61,195 bases of DNA, from contig NZ_JACOPV010000025.1 of assembly GCF_016881005.1 (NCBI RefSeq), positions 1 through 61,195 on the forward strand, read 5' to 3'. Made by a program: the position numbers and the translations under genes. Origin of the DNA: Pseudomonas arcuscaelestis (GTDB lineage: Bacteria; Pseudomonadota; Gammaproteobacteria; Pseudomonadales; Pseudomonadaceae). Under the pieces are notes generated by a model. That model was not told the origin of the DNA and searched no databases. It worked only from the letters and a program-made list of their open reading frames with translations. Of this stretch, positions 36,116 to 44,676 are shown piece by piece (within the stretch, counting starts at the first letter, position 1; every line of letters starts with the position of its first letter).

Positions 36116-36874
36116 ATGAGTAAGTGCGCACCTCGCTTTGCCCTCGCCGCCCTATCCACGTTCATGACGCTCAACAGTGCATGGGCCGATGAAGTCCAGG
36201 TAGCTGTCGCGGCCAACTTCACTGCGCCAATCCAGGCAATAGCCAAGGATTTCGAGAAAGACACCGGCCACAAACTGGTCGCTGCCTACGGTGCTACCGG
36301 GCAGTTCTACGCGCAGATCAAGAACGGTGCACCGTTTGAAGTGTTCCTCGCAGCCGATGACAGCACCCCGGAAAAGCTCGAGAAGGAAGGCGCCGGCGTC
36401 AAGGGTTCGCGCTTTACTTACGCCGTTGGCACCCTGGCCCTGTGGTCGGCCAAGGCCGGCTATGTCGACGACAAGGGCGAGGTACTGAAGAAAAACCTGT
36501 ACAAGCATCTATCCATCGCCAACCCCAAAGCTGCACCTTACGGTCTGGCCGCCACGCAAGTGCTGGACAAACTACAACTGACCGACGCCACCAAGGGCAA
36601 GATCGTCGAGGGCCAGAACATCACCCAGGCTTATCAGTTCGTCTCCACCGGCAATGCCGAACTGGGTTTTGTCGCCCTGTCGCAGATCTACAAGGATGGC
36701 AAGGTAAGCGAGGGCTCGGCCTGGATCGTACCGTCCAACCTGCATGAGCCCATCAAACAGGATGCGCTGATCCTCAACAAAGGTAAGGACAGCGCCGCCG
36801 CCAAAGCCCTGGTTGAATATCTCAAGGGGCCGAAAGCCGCTGCCGTGATCAAGTCCTACGGTTACGAAATCTGA
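36116..36874 (+). CDS. modA: molybdate ABC transporter, periplasmic binding protein ModA
   Basis: 252 residues from ATG 36116, preceded by GGAG. A signal peptide ends at SAWA-DEV. The family signature VAVAANFTAPIQAIAKDFEK is followed by GATGQFYAQIKNGAPFEVFLAADDSTPEKLE, the region that binds the oxyanion through Ser/Ala amides. It captures molybdate (and tungstate) in the periplasm and hands it to ModB/ModC. The stop overlaps the modB start as TGATG-type coupling. Likely repressed by ModE-molybdate at the palindrome upstream. Confidence 0.95.
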   Translation: MSKCAPRFALAALSTFMTLNSAWADEVQVAVAANFTAPIQAIAKDFEKDTGHKLVAAYGATGQFYAQIKNGAPFEVFLAADDSTPEKLEKEGAGVKGSRFTYAVGTLALWSAKAGYVDDKGEVLKKNLYKHLSIANPKAAPYGLAATQVLDKLQLTDATKGKIVEGQNITQAYQFVSTGNAELGFVALSQIYKDGKVSEGSAWIVPSNLHEPIKQDALILNKGKDSAAAKALVEYLKGPKAAAVIKSYGYEI

Positions 36875-37554
36875 TGCCACTCGATGCCAGCGACCTGGGT
36901 GCTATCTGGCTGACCTTTAAACTGGCCAGCCTCACCACCTTGATTCTGCTTCTGGTCGGCACACCCGTTGCCTGGTGGCTGGCGCGCACGCGCTCGTGGC
37001 TGCGTGGGCCAATAGGTGCTGTGGTGGCGCTACCCCTGGTGCTACCGCCGACCGTAATCGGTTTCTATTTGTTGCTGGCCCTGGGGCCCAACGGCTGGAT
37101 TGGCCAAACCACCGAGGCACTGGGACTGGGCACCGTGGTGTTCAGTTTCAGCGGCCTGGTGATTGGTTCGGTCATCTACTCAATGCCGTTCGTTGTGCAA
37201 CCCCTGCAAAACGCCTTCAGTGCCATTGGCGAACGACCCTTGGAAGTGGCAGCGACACTCAGAGCCAGCCCCTGGGACACTTTCATTCATGTTGTGCTGC
37301 CACTGGCACGACCAGGCTTTATTACCGCCAGTATCCTCGGCTTCGCCCATACCGTGGGTGAGTTCGGCGTGGTGCTGATGATAGGTGGCAATATTCCCGA
37401 CAAGACCCGCGTGGTGTCGGTACAGATCTTCGACCATGTCGAAGCCATGGAATATGTGCAAGCGCACTGGCTGGCCGGCGCCATGCTGGTGTTCTCCTTC
37501 CTCGTGCTGCTGGCGTTGTACTCCAGCCGCCGGGGCCGATCGGCCTGGAGCTGA
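36874..37554 (+). CDS. modB: molybdate ABC transporter permease ModB
   Basis: 226 residues, five or six membrane helices, and the EAA loop EVAATLRASPWDTFIHVVLPLARPG that contacts ModC. The ATG overlaps the modA stop by one base. It forms the inner-membrane channel of the molybdate importer. Confidence 0.95.
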   Translation: MPLDASDLGAIWLTFKLASLTTLILLLVGTPVAWWLARTRSWLRGPIGAVVALPLVLPPTVIGFYLLLALGPNGWIGQTTEALGLGTVVFSFSGLVIGSVIYSMPFVVQPLQNAFSAIGERPLEVAATLRASPWDTFIHVVLPLARPGFITASILGFAHTVGEFGVVLMIGGNIPDKTRVVSVQIFDHVEAMEYVQAHWLAGAMLVFSFLVLLALYSSRRGRSAWS

Positions 37555-37557
37555 ACC

Positions 37558-38646
37558 TTGCAAAAAATGATTCATGCCCGGCTCAAGGTCGCGCGCGACA
37601 CCTTCGACCTGGATGTCGACCTGCAACTGCCCGGTCGCGGCATCAGCGCGCTGTTTGGCCACTCAGGCTCGGGCAAAACCACCTGCCTGCGCTGTCTCGC
37701 CGGTCTGGAGCGGGCGTCCGAGGCCTACATCGAGGTCAATGGCCAGGTTTGGCAGGACTCGCGACGTAACCACTTCATCGCCCCACATCAACGCCCTGTT
37801 GGCTACGTGTTTCAAGAGCCCAGCTTGTTTGCGCACCTGACCGTGCATGGCAACCTGACCTTTGGCTGGCGACGCGTAGCGCCGCAGGCGCGCAAGGTAG
37901 GCATGGAACAAGCCTGTTCACTACTCGGTATCGAGCACCTGCTCGAACGCAAGCCCTCCACCCTCTCAGGCGGAGAAGCGCAACGCGTCGGGATAGCCCG
38001 GGCACTATTGAGCAGCCCACAACTGCTGTTGATGGATGAACCCCTCGCCGCCCTCGACGGCCCGCGTAAGCGCGAAATCCTGCCGTACCTTGAACGGTTG
38101 CACAATGAGCTGGAAATCCCGCTTATCTACGTCAGTCATGCCCAGGACGAAGTTGCCCGCCTGGCAGATCATCTGGTGTTACTGGAGCACGGCAAAGCCT
38201 TGGCCAGCGGCCCGATTGCCGCCACCCTCTCACGCCTCGACCTGCCACTGGCCCAGGGCGATGATGCAGGGGTAATCATTGAAGGCCGTGTCAGCAGCCA
38301 TGACGCAAGCTACCAGTTATTGGGCCTGCAACTACCCGGCAGTACCCTGGCGCTACGCGTGGCCCACGCCCCCCTGGCATTGGGCACGATGTTGCGCCTC
38401 AAGGTACAGGCACGAGATGTGAGCCTTAGCGTGGGACAAGAAGCGCACTCCAGCATCCTCAACCGCTTGCCCGTGAGCGTGATCGGCTTCCAACCCGCGG
38501 ATAACAGCGCCCACGTTCTGGTCAGCCTCGACGCGGCCGGCAGCGTGCTGCTGGCACGTATAACCCGGTATTCTGCCGATCAGCTTGGACTGCACAGCGG
38601 CCAGCAACTGATAGCACAGATAAAGTCGGTGGCACTGCTGGGCTGA
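37558..38646 (+). CDS. modC: molybdate ABC transporter ATPase ModC
   Basis: 362 residues. Walker A GHSGSGKTT, ABC signature LSGGEAQRVGIARAL, Walker B LLMDEPLAAL and the switch His in YVSHAQDE are all present. The C-terminal ~100 residues form the TOBE/Mop-like molybdate-binding domain. A TTG at 37558 has GGAG 9 bases upstream and is preferred; an ATG nine bases later is the alternative. It drives the ModAB importer. Confidence 0.95.
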   Translation: MQKMIHARLKVARDTFDLDVDLQLPGRGISALFGHSGSGKTTCLRCLAGLERASEAYIEVNGQVWQDSRRNHFIAPHQRPVGYVFQEPSLFAHLTVHGNLTFGWRRVAPQARKVGMEQACSLLGIEHLLERKPSTLSGGEAQRVGIARALLSSPQLLLMDEPLAALDGPRKREILPYLERLHNELEIPLIYVSHAQDEVARLADHLVLLEHGKALASGPIAATLSRLDLPLAQGDDAGVIIEGRVSSHDASYQLLGLQLPGSTLALRVAHAPLALGTMLRLKVQARDVSLSVGQEAHSSILNRLPVSVIGFQPADNSAHVLVSLDAAGSVLLARITRYSADQLGLHSGQQLIAQIKSVALLG

Positions 38647-38688
38647 GTCTGTTGTCCATAGCACAGATCCCGTTAGCGGACTTGTGCC

Positions 38689-39702
38689 ATGGCCGAAACT
38701 GCCTTACCCGATTGCTTGCACTACGTCGACGACAGCCAACCGGGGCTGCGCCGCAGCACCTTGCGCGGCCGGTTCGTCTACGTCGATGCGCAAGGTCGAC
38801 ACATCAAGGATGCGGCCACCCTCGACCGGATAAAAGCCCTGGCCATTCCCCCGGCCTATACCGATGTGTGGATCTGCGCCGACCCGCAAGGCCATGTGCA
38901 GGCTACCGGACGTGACGCTCGTGGGCGCAAGCAATACCGCTATCATCCAAACTGGCGTGACTTTCGCGACAGCCACAAGTATGCGCGCATGTTGGCTTTC
39001 GCCAGCACACTGCCCAAGATACGCAGCCAGTTAGACAGCCATCTCGCCCGCCCCGGCCTGGACCGGCAGAAAGTCATGGCCCTGATTGTCAGCCTGCTCG
39101 ACGCGACCCTGATAAGGGTTGGCAACCGCCAATATGCCCGCGACAACAACTCTTTCGGCCTCACGACCCTGCGCAACCGCCATGTGAAAGTACAAGGCAT
39201 CGCCATACGTTTTCGTTTTCGCGGCAAGAGCGGTATCGAACACCAGGTCACCTTGCGCAACCGGCGCCTTGCCAACCTGATCAAACGTTGTATGGATTTA
39301 CCCGGCCAGGATTTGTTCCAATACCAGGACGAGCAAGGCAATCGTCACAGCATTGGATCGAGCGATATCAACGCGTACCTGCAAGAACTGACCGGCAGCG
39401 ACTTCACCGCCAAGGACTATCGCACCTGGGCTGGCAGCGCGCTGGCCTTGAGCTTGCTGCGCAAGCTGCAATGGCAACCGGAGTCCGAAGCACGTCGCCA
39501 AGTAGTCGAAATCGTCAAACAGGTCGCCTTGCGCCTGGGAAATACCCCAGCGGTATGCCGGCGCTGCTATATCCACCCGCAACTTCTGGAGTGTTTCGCG
39601 CGCGGCGAGCTGGCCAATCTGCCACGCGCTCGTAAACGCCAGGGGCTGGATGCAGAGGAAGTACGCCTGGCTGTATTTCTAAAATCCATTCCGCCCCCTT
39701 GA
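38689..39702 (+). CDS. DNA topoisomerase IB
   Basis: 337 residues, the small bacterial (poxvirus-like) type. Features are an N-terminal domain (LRGRFVYVDAQGRHI), catalytic-core arginine and lysine in RVGNRQYARDNNSFGLTTLRNRH, and the DNA-linking Tyr294 in NTPAVCRRCYIHP. The family more often reads CRKSY than CRRCY, a mild variation near the active site. It relaxes positive and negative supercoils through a 3'-phosphotyrosine link. The gene stands alone between modC and csrA, 42 bases after modC. Confidence 0.92.
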   Translation: MAETALPDCLHYVDDSQPGLRRSTLRGRFVYVDAQGRHIKDAATLDRIKALAIPPAYTDVWICADPQGHVQATGRDARGRKQYRYHPNWRDFRDSHKYARMLAFASTLPKIRSQLDSHLARPGLDRQKVMALIVSLLDATLIRVGNRQYARDNNSFGLTTLRNRHVKVQGIAIRFRFRGKSGIEHQVTLRNRRLANLIKRCMDLPGQDLFQYQDEQGNRHSIGSSDINAYLQELTGSDFTAKDYRTWAGSALALSLLRKLQWQPESEARRQVVEIVKQVALRLGNTPAVCRRCYIHPQLLECFARGELANLPRARKRQGLDAEEVRLAVFLKSIPPP

Positions 39703-39984
39703 AAGCCAATACAATCGACCTCAATTTCCCTATCATGCAGAGAAATTTCCCATATTCGCTCAAGCCCCCTATGCTTGCGGGTGTGAGCAGCGTTCGTTGC
39801 CACCAAGCGCTCATCCGCCCCAGTGGGCACATGCGACTAATGACTCACTACAGAATATGTGTTCGGGGGAATTAATATCCGCCGAAAGCGTCTTTAATGA
39901 AGGAAAAGAGGAAGGCGCGCAGCGCATTCCCGGGCTTGTGCGGGCTCAGTCTGCAAAGCAAATTACGTTACCAAGGAGATATAC

Positions 39985-40185
39985 ATGCTGATACTCACCC
40001 GTAAGGTTGGCGAAAGCATCGTCATCAACGATGACATCAAAGTCACCATTCTGGGCGTTAAAGGTATGCAAGTGAGAATTGGCATCGACGCGCCTAAAGA
40101 TGTTCAGGTGCACCGCGAGGAAATTTTCAAGCGCATTCAGGCCGGCAGCCCGGCACCAGAAAAAGGAGACAGTCACCACGAGTAA
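39985..40185 (+). CDS. csrA: carbon storage regulator CsrA/RsmA
   Basis: 66 residues, opening MLILTRKVGESIVINDDIKV with the RNA-binding Arg in the VHREEIFKRI segment. Strong AAGGAGATATAC ribosome site. A homodimer that binds GGA loops in mRNA leaders and represses or stabilises translation; in pseudomonads it is countered by RsmX/Y/Z RNAs, none of which is visible here. The 282-base interval from 39703 to 39984 carries its leader and promoter; I see no other gene in it. Confidence 0.96.
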   Translation: MLILTRKVGESIVINDDIKVTILGVKGMQVRIGIDAPKDVQVHREEIFKRIQAGSPAPEKGDSHHE

Positions 40186-40257
40186 TGCTCGCTGACCCAA
40201 GCCGCACGGATGCGCTTGACCCTCATCGCGTCAGCCTTGATGGCGGGCCCAATGGCC

Positions 40258-40629
40258 TTATGACGACTTGGGTGGGCGAAGCAATTGATTTACCGCGGCG
40301 ATCAACTTGGGTATGTCGAAGGGCTTTTCGAATACGGCTGCAAACAGCTCTGGGCTATCCCACCCCTCATGAGCCTGGGCGCCACTGATCAATATCATCG
40401 GTAAATGCCGCAGCTGCTCGTTTTCGCGAATTTTCATTGCCAGGTCCTTACCATTGAGCCTGGGCATCATATAGTCGGTGATGACCAACTCGACACGGGT
40501 ACGCTCCAGCGCTTGCAAAGCCTGTTCGCCGTCACCTGCCCTGATTACCTCGAAGCCCTCATCTTCCAGGAACATGCCTAGAATATCGGCGATCAAATAC
40601 TCGTCGTCGACGACCAGAATCGTGCTCAT
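40258..40629 (-). CDS. single-domain response regulator
   Basis: 123 residues, receiver domain only: acidic pair Asp8/Asp9, phospho-acceptor Asp52 in VITDYMMP, Thr/Ser switch in ILISGA and Lys in FEKPF. There is no output domain, so it works by protein contact. It is the last gene of an operon with a KaiC-like ATPase (19 bases upstream) and a PAS histidine kinase, which makes those two its likely partner and phosphodonor. Confidence 0.92.
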   Translation of the reverse strand: MSTILVVDDEYLIADILGMFLEDEGFEVIRAGDGEQALQALERTRVELVITDYMMPRLNGKDLAMKIRENEQLRHLPMILISGAQAHEGWDSPELFAAVFEKPFDIPKLIAAVNQLLRPPKSS

Positions 40630-40648
40630 GGTCGTGCAACCTGACGGC

Positions 40649-42091
40649 TCATTTGTCCGCCACCTGCACGGGTGTACCGGATAACACTGCCATTGCCTGG
40701 GTAAATGCCTTCTTCAGATCGATACCGTGATTGCTGATAGTCAACTCCAGCAGTGCTGGGTCGTAGCCGCTGTCGCGCACCTTGAGAATCGACAGCAAGC
40801 GCTTGAGCTGCGAATCGAATTCGACAAATCGCATCAACATGAGGTTATCGACAATACTCGACAGATCCGGTGCTGGGGCATTGATTTCCGAACCAAAAAT
40901 ATCTCGCATTTCCCAAGTTGCGATGACACTGACATCCAGTGCACGCAGCTCACCGGCCAGCGCCCGGAAAAATTCATTGAGGCGTTCGGGAGTGGTGGCC
41001 AGACGCGTGAAGGCTCCGAGGCTGTCGATCAACACCCGGCGGATTTTTTTCTCTCGAACCAGACGTAACAGGCGTGCGCCGACATCATCAAGAATACCCT
41101 CGGTGGTTGGCTGCCACGCAATATGCAACGCACCCTCTCGTTCCATCGCGGCAAAATCGTGCCCCAAGGCACCGGCTTTCAAACGCAGGCGCTGTGGTGT
41201 TTCGTAAAAACCAAAATGCAGCCCCGGCTCCTTGGTCGTGGCCGCGGCCAGGAAACTCAGCCCTAGGGAAGTTTTGCCAATTCCCGAGGGCCCCATCACT
41301 AGGGTTATGGAACTGCCTGGCAAGCCGCCGCCCAGCAGCTCATCGAGAACCTTGATGCCACTACCGACCCGAGTCAGCTCATTACTGCCCATACTGCTGG
41401 GATAGCTGTACAGCGCCTCCAAGCGCGGATAAACCTGTAGGCCATCGGCAGTAATTTCACACTCATGCAACCCCGACAATGCGCCGCTGCCACGGGTTTT
41501 GCGTACCTGGATACGGCGTACCGAACGACTGCTGAACAAGGTCTCGCCCAACTCGATGACGCCATCGACCATGGTGTGTTCCGGACTGCCGTCATCGAGC
41601 CGAGAACTGGTCAAAAACACTACCGAGCAACCGGCAAAGGCTGCGTGGCCTTGTAGGCCGGCAATGAACTTCTTGGTATCGAGAGAGGTTTCAGCTCGCG
41701 ACCTTGCAGTCAGCAAGCCATCCACCACCAACAACGTAGCCTGGTGACGGCTTATTTCACCACGCAACAATTTGACGACTTGATCCAGCCCATCTCGTTC
41801 CAGCGTATCGAAGGCACTGACGAACTGAATCTGTTTACCCACCAGGCCGGGGTCGAAAAAACTCAAGGTCGAGAGGTACTGAAACAAGCGTTCGTGGGAC
41901 TCGCTCAACAATGTCGCAACGAGCACTCGCCCCCCCTGACCGACATGATTAAACGCCAGTTGGTTGGCCAGGATGGTTTTTCCTGAGCCTGGAGGCCCTT
42001 GAATGATGTAGGAAGCGCCAACAATGAGCCCGCCCTTGAGCAGTGCGTCCAGCCCGTCGATTCCGCTAGCGAGGCGTTTAAGTTGTTCCAC
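40649..42091 (-). CDS. KaiC-like double-domain ATPase
   Basis: 480 residues with two RecA-like domains. The first carries Walker A GPPGSGKT (residues 32-39) and the Walker B-like LLVVDGL; the second carries Walker A GPSGIGKTS and RRVLIDSLGAF. Each starts with the KaiC-type phrase (SGIDGLDALLKGG and SGIKVLDELLGGG). Cyanobacterial KaiC is a clock ATPase/autokinase; proteins of this type outside cyanobacteria lack a known KaiA, and no kaiB is visible here. It lies between a histidine kinase (16 bases) and a response regulator (19 bases) in one operon, so it probably modulates or is modulated by that phosphorelay. Role unknown. Confidence 0.9.
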   Translation of the reverse strand: MEQLKRLASGIDGLDALLKGGLIVGASYIIQGPPGSGKTILANQLAFNHVGQGGRVLVATLLSESHERLFQYLSTLSFFDPGLVGKQIQFVSAFDTLERDGLDQVVKLLRGEISRHQATLLVVDGLLTARSRAETSLDTKKFIAGLQGHAAFAGCSVVFLTSSRLDDGSPEHTMVDGVIELGETLFSSRSVRRIQVRKTRGSGALSGLHECEITADGLQVYPRLEALYSYPSSMGSNELTRVGSGIKVLDELLGGGLPGSSITLVMGPSGIGKTSLGLSFLAAATTKEPGLHFGFYETPQRLRLKAGALGHDFAAMEREGALHIAWQPTTEGILDDVGARLLRLVREKKIRRVLIDSLGAFTRLATTPERLNEFFRALAGELRALDVSVIATWEMRDIFGSEINAPAPDLSSIVDNLMLMRFVEFDSQLKRLLSILKVRDSGYDPALLELTISNHGIDLKKAFTQAMAVLSGTPVQVADK

Positions 42092-42106
42092 GATTCGCGT
42101 ACCTGT

Positions 42107-43261
42107 TCAGTTCGACGTAACAATGACCGGCTGAAAAACCGGTAGATACAAAGTCATGCACGTGCCCTCTTCCGGCACACTGGCGACGGTCACGGCGCCG
42201 TTGCTCTGCTTGGCGAAACCGTAGACCTGACTCAACCCCAGGCCAGTCCCCTTGCCGAAGGCCTTGGTGGTGAAAAAAGGCTCGAAGATCCGCGGCAGCA
42301 CACTGGGGATGATCCCCTTGCCATTATCAATGACGTCCAATTGCACGAACGCACCGTTCAGATTTTCGATTTCGCCCTCGAGCTGGCAGTTACGCCCCAA
42401 CAAACGAATCACCCCATCGTTTTCTACTGCATCACGAGCGTTGAGAATCAAATTGAGCAAAACCATCTGCAGTTGCCCGCCGTCGACCTCGATGTGCTGC
42501 AGTTCTGGCTCCAACTGTATTTGCAGCTCGACATTTTCAGGCAACGCATGAGCGAGTAAGGTGCAAATCGACTCGATCACAACCGGCACCTGCACCTTGC
42601 CTGACTTGAGAACCTTGAAACGGGCAAAGCTGAGCAGCTGTTGAGTCATCTGCGTGCCGCGCTCACCTGCATCGAGAATATGCTCGAGCAAACGTTGGCT
42701 GCGTTGCGGGTCGCGGCTGGTCAGGGCCAGTTTTGCCGAACCGATAATGATGGTCAGCAAGTTGTTGAAGTCATGCGCCATGCCCCCGGTCAGCAGTCCG
42801 AGGGCTTCGAGTTTCTGCGCCTGAAACAGCTGCGCACGCATGGCATCGAGCTGCAAGGCAGCCTCGCGGCGGTCAGTGATGTCCCGGGTAATCTTTGCCA
42901 GCCCGATGATTTCGCCATCCGCGGAGCGGATCACATCCAACGCCGCCAGGGCCCAGAAGCGCGTGCCATCTTTGCGCACGCGCCAACCCTCATCCTGGGC
43001 GACACCCGTGCTAATGGCACGATCAAGCAGGAAGGCAGGCTTGCCATTGACACGATCTTCTTCGGTAAAAAACAGCGAAAAATGCTTGCCGATGATTTCC
43101 TGCGCACCCCAGCCCTTGATCCGCTGGGCACCTGCGTTCCATGACACAACCCGACCTTCCAGATCGAGCATATAGATGGCGTAATCCACCACCGTCTGCA
43201 CCAGTTGTTCGTAGAGACTGGCCTGCATGGTGTGCAAATTCGAGTGATCAGAAGAACTCAT
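42107..43261 (-). CDS. PAS-domain sensor histidine kinase
   Basis: 384 residues from ATG 43261 with GGAG 5 bases upstream. A PAS domain at about 20-130 (YAIYMLDLEGRVVSWNAGAQRIKGW, ending with the PAC phrase ITRDITDRREA), the phospho-acceptor His163 in GGMAHDFNNLL, and a HATPase domain with the N box LNLILNARDAV and G box KGTGLGLSQVYGF. There is no membrane segment, so it senses a cytoplasmic cue, perhaps redox or light through a PAS cofactor. First gene of the kinase/KaiC-like/receiver operon. Confidence 0.93.
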   Translation of the reverse strand: MSSSDHSNLHTMQASLYEQLVQTVVDYAIYMLDLEGRVVSWNAGAQRIKGWGAQEIIGKHFSLFFTEEDRVNGKPAFLLDRAISTGVAQDEGWRVRKDGTRFWALAALDVIRSADGEIIGLAKITRDITDRREAALQLDAMRAQLFQAQKLEALGLLTGGMAHDFNNLLTIIIGSAKLALTSRDPQRSQRLLEHILDAGERGTQMTQQLLSFARFKVLKSGKVQVPVVIESICTLLAHALPENVELQIQLEPELQHIEVDGGQLQMVLLNLILNARDAVENDGVIRLLGRNCQLEGEIENLNGAFVQLDVIDNGKGIIPSVLPRIFEPFFTTKAFGKGTGLGLSQVYGFAKQSNGAVTVASVPEEGTCMTLYLPVFQPVIVTSN

Positions 43262-43473
43262 AGCAACTCCACGCAAACCGCAGATGTATTCAAGCATAGA
43301 CAGCCAACACTACGCGCAATTCCGGCAGCAGGGTATTTCTCCTTGAAAAGATAGCCACAGATTAAATTCGAAGGCTTGGAATCTGGTCGTCCATAGGCCT
43401 GTAAAGGCCGTGCTAGCGGCCTGGGTGCAGTTGACTCAAATATAACGATGAGTTATAAAGCTCGCCTGATTGT

Positions 43474-43522
43474 GGAGGAAATACATTTCCTCCAGGGCCT
43501 ACGCCCCGGTTTCCGGACCCTG
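43474..43522. repeat. hairpins just upstream of tRNA-Leu
   Basis: GGAGGAAAT-AC-ATTTCCTCC (43474-43493) is a perfect 9-bp inverted repeat, followed directly by CAGGG (43493-43497) pairing with CCCTG (43518-43522). Both end about 10 bases before the tRNA. They could be a precursor leader structure or an end signal for upstream transcription. Confidence 0.45.
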
Positions 43523-43531
43523 TCGAATTGT

Positions 43532-43616
43532 GCGAGTGTGGTGGAATTGGTATACACAGCAGACTTAAAATCTGCCGGCGTGAGCCTTGCGGGTTCGAGT
43601 CCCGCCACTCGCACCA
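43532..43616 (+). tRNA. tRNA-Leu (anticodon UAA)
   Basis: 85 bases including an encoded CCA. The acceptor stem GCGAGTG pairs with CACTCGC; the anticodon stem-loop AGACTTAAAATCT has TAA at the anticodon position; the long variable arm typical of leucine tRNAs follows; the T arm is GCGGGTTCGAGTCCCGC. A strong terminator follows 10 bases on. Confidence 0.96.
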
Positions 43617-43625
43617 TCTTTTGAA

Positions 43626-43649
43626 AAGGCGCCTGCACGGCGCCTTTTT
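43626..43649 (+). terminator. rho-independent terminator of tRNA-Leu
   Basis: AAGGCGCC-TGCAC-GGCGCCTT followed by TTT: an 8-bp stem and a T-run of five. Confidence 0.88.
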
Positions 43650-43732
43650 GCTATCTGCGCTACCGCTCCCCTGACGCAGAGGCGACAACCAACTGCTAAG
43701 GTAAAATGGCCCTATCACAAAGGAAGGCGGCC

Positions 43733-44146
43733 ATGCGCTATACCCTGTTCGATAACCAGCGTGATGTAATCATTTTGCTGGCGCGTATCTTGTTGATGAT
43801 TCTGTTCATCATGTCTGGCTGGAGCAAACTCACAGGCTTCGACGGTACGGTGAATTATTTGGCTTCCCTGGGTGCGCCCATGCCCGTCATCGCAGCAGCC
43901 GTTGCGGTGGTCATGGAGTTTTTCGTCGCTATTGTGCTGATCGTGGGTTTTTTCACTCGCCCATTGGCGTTTCTATTCGCTTTGTTCGTGCTGGGAACCG
44001 CATTGATCGGCCATCCATTCTGGAACATGGTCGATCCGGAGCGGGCAGCAAACAGCGTGCAGTTTTTCAAGAACTTGAGTATTTGTGGAGGCTTGCTGCT
44101 GCTGGCAGTGACCGGCGCGGGTAGATTCTCAGTAGACGGGCGTTAG
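43733..44146 (+). CDS. DoxX-family membrane protein
   Basis: 137 residues from ATG 43733, with AGGAAGG upstream. Four hydrophobic segments, and the DoxX phrases LLARILLMILFIMSGWSKLTGF and HPFWNM. DoxX proteins are small inner-membrane proteins, some linked to quinone or thiosulfate metabolism or oxidative stress; specific function unclear. Monocistronic. Confidence 0.88.
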   Translation: MRYTLFDNQRDVIILLARILLMILFIMSGWSKLTGFDGTVNYLASLGAPMPVIAAAVAVVMEFFVAIVLIVGFFTRPLAFLFALFVLGTALIGHPFWNMVDPERAANSVQFFKNLSICGGLLLLAVTGAGRFSVDGR

Positions 44147-44161
44147 CGCGACGCCCCTGAT

Positions 44162-44350
44162 CTACAGATCGTCCAGGGGATCGACACCTTCGTCCCAATC
44201 AACTTCATCCAGGGCGTCGACGGGTTCGTCGTCCTGGGGGTCGAACAATGGATCAACTTCATCCTGATGATCAGGATCGCTTTCGTAGAACTCATGATCG
44301 AGCAAATGATCGTGCTCAGGCTCGTGTATATCCAGCTCGTCGTGCATCAT
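44162..44350 (-). CDS. extremely acidic 62-residue protein
   Basis: From ATG 44350 with AGGA just upstream (a TTG at 44362 is also in frame). The protein has 27 Asp/Glu and 6 His and no Lys or Arg, with a repeated D-P/D-E pattern (DPLFDPQDDEPVDALDEVDWDEGVDPLDDL). It is certainly disordered without a ligand. Its composition resembles histidine/acidic metal-buffering or DNA-mimic proteins, but nothing proves either. It converges with doxX 15 bases away. Confidence 0.6.
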   Translation of the reverse strand: MMHDELDIHEPEHDHLLDHEFYESDPDHQDEVDPLFDPQDDEPVDALDEVDWDEGVDPLDDL

Positions 44351-44432
44351 CAGTTCCTGCAACTGTGCTTTGGGTAAAAAGGGATGTTTATATAAGCCAG
44401 GGGCTTGCAGTCGTCAACGCCAGGGGGGCGCT

Positions 44433-44675
44433 ATGAAATACCTGCTGATTTTTATCATCAGTCACGCGGCAACCTACTATACCGTAGGCGCCATTATCGA
44501 TTCTCGACTTCAGCATCTTGCCGAAGACCTGCGACACAATCCTTATGCCCCCTCCCAAGCCCAGTACCTGGAGGACGTGCGCCTGCACGCGCAGCATTCC
44601 AAGATTGAATACTGCGCAGTGCTGGGCACGCTACTGGCTGCACTGTTGTCACTGATAACATGGGTGATGACTTGA
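44433..44675 (+). CDS. small two-helix membrane protein
   Basis: 80 residues from ATG 44433 after a GGGGGG run. Hydrophobic helices at about residues 2-20 and 62-79 flank a hydrophilic segment rich in His, Gln and Arg. It ends one base before the convergent acetyltransferase gene. Function unknown. Confidence 0.62.
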   Translation: MKYLLIFIISHAATYYTVGAIIDSRLQHLAEDLRHNPYAPSQAQYLEDVRLHAQHSKIEYCAVLGTLLAALLSLITWVMT

Positions 44676-44676
44676 G

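Noticed and set aside
43453..43638. Minus-strand ORF with VRVAGLEPARLTPADFKSAV
   Set aside because: It is the well-known spurious translation of the reverse strand of tRNA-Leu and its flank, often misannotated in Pseudomonas.
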